A stretch of DNA of 64,000 nt from assembly GCF_001612845.1 (NCBI RefSeq), contig NZ_BDBF01000006.1, positions 186,001 through 250,000 on the forward strand, written 5' to 3'. Origin of the DNA: Nocardia elegans NBRC 108235. Its GTDB lineage: Bacteria > Actinomycetota > Actinomycetes > Mycobacteriales > Mycobacteriaceae. Within the stretch, counting starts at the first letter, position 1. Every line of letters starts with the position of its first letter. Both the position numbers and the translations under genes were made by a program. Shown here piece by piece: positions 60,713-64,000 of this stretch. The notes beneath the pieces are model-generated. The model ran no database searches and had not been told where the DNA came from. It was given only the letters and a program-made list of their open reading frames with translations.

Positions 60713-61468
60713 TCAAGCCGGGGTGACACCCGATCGCCGCAGTGTCACGCGATAGGTGTAGTGCTCGGGCAGAAATTGGCTCACCGACAATTCCACCGCC
60801 GCCCCGCCGGCATCGGAGTACAGCCGGTCCACGCGCAACATCGGATGTCCGGGTGCGCAGCCGAGTTCGGCGGCGGTCGCCGGGGTGGCCGCGGCCACCG
60901 TGATCGATTGCGCGGCTTCGACGATCGGGCTGTTCAGGTGCGGTTCCAGCAGTCCGATCACGGTGTAGGGACTGGATGCGCCGTCGGCCAGCTCGGGCGC
61001 CGCGGCCACCGAACGGGCGATAGGCTCGGGTAGATGCACGGTCGTGCACACAAACGGCACGCCGTCGTGCAGGCGGACGAAGACCACCGTGTACACCACA
61101 TCGGTGTCGAGCCGGAGCCGGCTGGCCGCCTCGATGTCGACCCGGCGGCGCAGCCCCGACCGCACCTGCATGGTGGTGTCCGACGACAATTGCATGAGGT
61201 CTTCGATCGAACCGAACTGCCGCAGGTACCGCTGTTCGGCGGCGGTGGCGAAGGTACCGCGCCCGGCCACCCGGTACACCTCCCCCGCCGCGACCAGATC
61301 CTGGAACGCGCGGCGCACGGTGTGGCGGCTGACCCGATGTCGCTGTGCCAGTTCCATTTCGGTCGGCAGCGCCGCTCCACCGGCGTAGCGGCCGGCCGCG
61401 ATCTCCGCCCGCACACTGCGCGCCACCGCCTGGTACGCCGGTTCCGACTCCACCCTGTCCCGCCTCAT
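60713..61468 (-). CDS. GntR family regulator with UTRA domain (HutC subfamily)
   Basis: 251 residues. The winged helix-turn-helix reads MELAQRHRVSRHTVRRAFQD with the wing VAGRGTFAT. The UTRA ligand domain (about 90-245) has RLRLDTDVVYTVVFVRLHDG and LGCAPGHPMLRVDRLYSD. It lies just before the fused importer gene in the same direction, and inverted repeats occur in both importer promoters, so it probably senses the imported compound. ATG 61468 is used. TTG 61474 is a possible alternative. It follows an acyl-CoA dehydrogenase by 30 bp and may share its transcript. Confidence 0.9.
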   Translation of the reverse strand: MRRDRVESEPAYQAVARSVRAEIAAGRYAGGAALPTEMELAQRHRVSRHTVRRAFQDLVAAGEVYRVAGRGTFATAAEQRYLRQFGSIEDLMQLSSDTTMQVRSGLRRRVDIEAASRLRLDTDVVYTVVFVRLHDGVPFVCTTVHLPEPIARSVAAAPELADGASSPYTVIGLLEPHLNSPIVEAAQSITVAAATPATAAELGCAPGHPMLRVDRLYSDAGGAAVELSVSQFLPEHYTYRVTLRRSGVTPA

Positions 61469-61498
61469 GGGCAACAGATCCTACGGACCGCCGGAGGC

Positions 61499-62656
61499 TC
61501 AGATACCACCGCGCGCGACGAGCTGACCGGCGATGACATTGCGCTGGATCTCGTTGGTGCCCTCGCCGACAATCATCAGCGGAGCGTCGCGGAAGTAGCG
61601 CTCGGCGTCGTATTCGGTCGAGTAACCGTATCCGCCGTGGATCCGCACCGCGTTCAACGCGATGTCCATGGCGACCTCGGAGGCGAACAACTTGGCCATT
61701 CCCGCTTCCATATCGCAGCGCTCCCCGCGGTCGAACTGTTCGGCCGCATAGCGAGTCAGTTGCCGCGCCGCGGTCAGTTTGGTCGCCATATCCGCCAGAT
61801 AGTTGCCGATCGACTGATGCTTCCAGATCGGCTTACCGAAGCTCTCCCGATCCTGGGAGTAGGCCAGCGCATCCTCGAGCGCCGCCGCGGCCACACCCAG
61901 CGCCCGCGAGGCGACCTGGATGCGGCCCGTCTCGAGCCCCTTCATCATCTGCGCGAATCCCTGACCGGGCGCCCCGCCGAGGATCGCCGACACCGGCGCA
62001 CGATAGTTGTCGAACGACAGCTCGCAGCTCTCCACGCCCTTATAGCCGAGCTTGGGCAGATCGCGCGAGACGGTCAGGCCGGGACCGTGCTCGACCAGGA
62101 CGATCGAGATACCCGAATGCCGTGGTACCGCCGCCGGATCGGTCTTGCACAGCAGCGCGATCAGCCCGGACCGGCGCGCGTTGCTGATCCAGGTCTTGGC
62201 TCCGGTAATGACCAGCTCGTCGCCGTCGCGTCTGGCCTGGGTGGTCATCGCCTGCAGGTCCGAGCCGCCGCCCGGTTCGGTCAGCGCCATCGTCGCGCGT
62301 AGCTCACCGGTGGCCATCCGTGGCAGGTAGGCCTGCCGCTGTGCCTCGGTGCCGAAGAGGGTCAGTAGTTTCGCGACCACGGTATGTCCGCCCATCGCCC
62401 CGGCCAGGCTCATCCAGCCACGCGCCAATTCCTCGGTGACCTGGACGTAGCAGGGCATCGACACCGGAGTGCCGCCGTATTCCTCGGGCACCGCCAAGCC
62501 GTAGATGCCGATCCGCTTCATCTGCTCGACCCACTCTTCCGGATAGCGGTTGGCGTGCTCGAACTCCTGTACCTTCGGCTTGACCTCCCGGTCGATGAAG
62601 GCCCTGACGGTCTCGACGAGCAAGACCTCCTCACTGTTCAGCCATCCGTGGTTCAC
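61499..62656 (-). CDS. Acyl-CoA dehydrogenase (short/branched-chain type)
   Basis: 385 residues with all usual features: TEPGGGSDLQAM, TWISNARRSG, KLGYKGVESCELSFDNYRAP, and the MCAD-type catalytic Glu in MIVGEGTNEIQRN. It would introduce the alpha-beta double bond in an acyl-CoA. GTG 62656 follows TGGAGGAG. It is divergent from the CitE-like/MaoC operon; in mycobacteria an acyl-CoA dehydrogenase (FadE19), MaoC protein and CitE-like lyase are neighbours in leucine or C5 catabolism. It precedes the GntR and importer genes. Confidence 0.92.
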   Translation of the reverse strand: MNHGWLNSEEVLLVETVRAFIDREVKPKVQEFEHANRYPEEWVEQMKRIGIYGLAVPEEYGGTPVSMPCYVQVTEELARGWMSLAGAMGGHTVVAKLLTLFGTEAQRQAYLPRMATGELRATMALTEPGGGSDLQAMTTQARRDGDELVITGAKTWISNARRSGLIALLCKTDPAAVPRHSGISIVLVEHGPGLTVSRDLPKLGYKGVESCELSFDNYRAPVSAILGGAPGQGFAQMMKGLETGRIQVASRALGVAAAALEDALAYSQDRESFGKPIWKHQSIGNYLADMATKLTAARQLTRYAAEQFDRGERCDMEAGMAKLFASEVAMDIALNAVRIHGGYGYSTEYDAERYFRDAPLMIVGEGTNEIQRNVIAGQLVARGGI

Positions 62657-62852
62657 GTCGTCTCCTCCAGGCCGTGGATAATTTGTACGGCCATTTTCCG
62701 AAAATGTTGGTTCGCTGGCTGAGCATACGCCGTGCCGAAAGGTCGACATGCGCCAGTTGCATTGCTAACGTGCCGATCTACCGCCCGGGACCCGCAAGTC
62801 GGCCACCGGGTCAAATGTCCGTACATTTATGACCCATCTCAGGAGCACGTCT

Positions 62853-63716
62853 ATGCCGTCAGAGCAGAATTCGGTCCGGCGGCGCGCCGTACTGGTCGTC
62901 CCGGGCGCAGCCGAACACAGGATCGTCAAGGCGCTGCACGCCGGTGCCGACGAGGTGGTGATCGACCTGGAGGACGCGATCGCCGTCGACGCCAAGGAAT
63001 CGGCGCGCGAACTCGTCGCGAATCTGCTGCGCGGAATCGAACGCGATCCGGCACGTTCGGTCGCGGTGCGGGTGAACGGGTTCGCGACCGCGTGGGCCGC
63101 CGACGATCTGCGCGCGCTCGCCGCGACGAGCACCGTGGACAGCATCGTGATACCCAAGGTCGAAGACCCCGCGACGCTCGAGCGCGCACATGAACTGCTC
63201 GACGGCCATCCGGCGAGCCTGCAGGCGCTGATCGAAACACCGCGCGGCGTGCTGGCCGCCGACGACATCTGCCGGACCACCGCTCCCCTGGCCGCCGTCG
63301 TGATCGGATACGCCGATCTCGGCGCCGCACTCGGCCGCAGCGCGGACCTGCCGCCCGGGCGATGGGCGGCGATCCAGGATCGCATCCTGCTGGCGGCGCG
63401 GGCCAACGACGTCGCCGCGATCGATGGACCACATCTCGCCGTCGCCGACGACGACGATTTCCGCAGCCGCGTCCGGTGGACGCACGACGCCGGATTCGAC
63501 GGCAAATGGGTTCTACACCCCGCCCAGATTGCCACGGCCACAGCACAATTCACTCCCGACCAGGATGCGGTCGAACACGCCCGCGCCGTCCTCGCCGCGC
63601 TCGACGAGGCTGCCCGAGCCGGCGCCGGGGTCGCCCGGCTCGGCGACCGCATGCTGGACGAAGCCGTCGCGATCGCCGCCCGGCGGGTGCTGACACGAAT
63701 CGGAGGACAACAGTGA
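62853..63716 (+). CDS. CitE-like CoA-ester lyase (HpcH/HpaI family)
   Basis: 287 residues. The TIM-barrel start RRAVLVVPGAAEHRI is followed by the DEVVIDLEDAIAVDAKESAR metal/substrate segment, with RVNGF, VIPKVEDP, LIETPRGV (Glu metal ligand), and the domain-swapped end WVLHPAQIATATAQF. It cleaves a 3-hydroxyacyl-CoA such as citramalyl- or hydroxymethylglutaryl-like thioesters. ATG 62853 follows AGGAG. ATG 62829 is upstream without a ribosome site. It overlaps the MaoC start by GTGA. Confidence 0.9.
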   Translation: MPSEQNSVRRRAVLVVPGAAEHRIVKALHAGADEVVIDLEDAIAVDAKESARELVANLLRGIERDPARSVAVRVNGFATAWAADDLRALAATSTVDSIVIPKVEDPATLERAHELLDGHPASLQALIETPRGVLAADDICRTTAPLAAVVIGYADLGAALGRSADLPPGRWAAIQDRILLAARANDVAAIDGPHLAVADDDDFRSRVRWTHDAGFDGKWVLHPAQIATATAQFTPDQDAVEHARAVLAALDEAARAGAGVARLGDRMLDEAVAIAARRVLTRIGGQQ

Positions 63717-64000
63717 CGACGACACCCAGCGACGGGCCCTACTTCGACGATCTGCGGGTCGGCCAGATCTTCGACGACGCGCCCTCGATCACGCTGACCG
63801 ACGGCCTCGCCGCCGCACACCAGGCCATCGCGGGCGATCGCCTGCGGCTGGCACTGGACCGACACCTGTCCACCGCGGTCACCGGAGCGGCGCTCGCCCA
63901 CCCTGCCGTGGTCTGGGATGTCGCAATCGGCCAATCCACGATCGTGACCCGGCGAGTGAAAGCCAACCTGTTCTACCGCGGGCTGAATTTCCACCGCTTC
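63713..64000 (+). CDS. MaoC-like hydratase (3' end outside window)
   Basis: At least 96 residues, starting with GTG 63713 (VTTTPSDGPYFDDLRVGQIF), followed by DDAPSITLTDGLAAAHQAIA and ending at the window edge in FYRGLNFHRF. The FDDLRVGQIFDDAPSITLTD pattern fits hot-dog hydratases of the mesaconyl/itaconyl-CoA group. The start overlaps the lyase stop as GTGA, so the two would act in sequence: hydration to a 3-hydroxyacyl-CoA, then cleavage. Confidence 0.85.
   Translation, partial: MTTTPSDGPYFDDLRVGQIFDDAPSITLTDGLAAAHQAIAGDRLRLALDRHLSTAVTGAALAHPAVVWDVAIGQSTIVTRRVKANLFYRGLNFHRF

Noticed and set aside
1..64000. CRISPR arrays, insertion sequences, phage genes or tRNA/rRNA
   Set aside because: No spaced direct repeats, transposase or integrase motifs, cloverleaf with CCA-type ends or rRNA signatures were recognised on either strand.

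Overview
The window is chromosomal DNA of a high-GC actinobacterium. Nocardia or a close relative (Rhodococcus, Mycobacterium) fits best. The grounds are G+C-rich codon use, a complete conservon (kinase, roadblock, DUF742 and GTPase genes), an FprB-type ferredoxin reductase, a mycofactocin-type short-chain dehydrogenase, and a very dense set of FadE, enoyl-CoA hydratase and CaiB paralogues. I see no rRNA, tRNA, CRISPR array, insertion sequence or phage gene.

From 1 to about 32.7 kb the window is an acyl-CoA catabolic island in short, often divergent operons. It holds an Old Yellow Enzyme reductase; a mycofactocin-type alcohol dehydrogenase, aldehyde dehydrogenase, double CoA-transferase and CoA ligase (alcohol to aldehyde to acid to acyl-CoA); a kinase, acyl-CoA dehydrogenase and SDR operon resembling a split ACAD10/11 or Lva module; a Cys-less thiolase fold overlapping a DUF35 gene, resembling steroid side-chain aldolases; a second double CoA-transferase; two FadR-type GntR regulators; a double hot-dog dehydratase; a second ligase; an HSD10-like SDR; a one-chain double FadE; TesB; crotonases; and a DUF2889 protein. 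A short AT-rich motif, C(A/T)(A/T)AGT(T/G/A)A(T/A), recurs in the promoters.

From 33.4 to 38.9 kb there is a decayed small gene, a redox or stress-type two-component locus (GAF/DUF4118 kinase, lone receiver, NarL regulator), an aquaporin-like channel, an HD hydrolase and Dps.

From 39 to 49.3 kb catabolic genes resume: a thiolase-like/enoyl-CoA hydratase fusion with an overlapping LysR gene, a third double CoA-transferase, a two-subunit FadE pair, a KshA-like Rieske oxygenase and a DoxX membrane protein. The conservon follows (49.4 to 53.3 kb), then a small hypothetical protein and FprB.

From 55.8 kb to the end lies a branched-chain-amino-acid-type ABC importer. Its two permeases and one ATPase are fused in a single polypeptide, and a GntR/UTRA regulator with matching promoter sites is linked to it. 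Next come an acyl-CoA dehydrogenase and the start of a CitE-like lyase/MaoC hydratase operon, a set typical of C5 (leucine or itaconate-like) acyl-CoA breakdown. Two gene remnants with frameshifts are visible, a hot-dog thioesterase at 2151-2632 and an unknown gene at 33444-33772. The growth substrate of the island cannot be read from the sequence.
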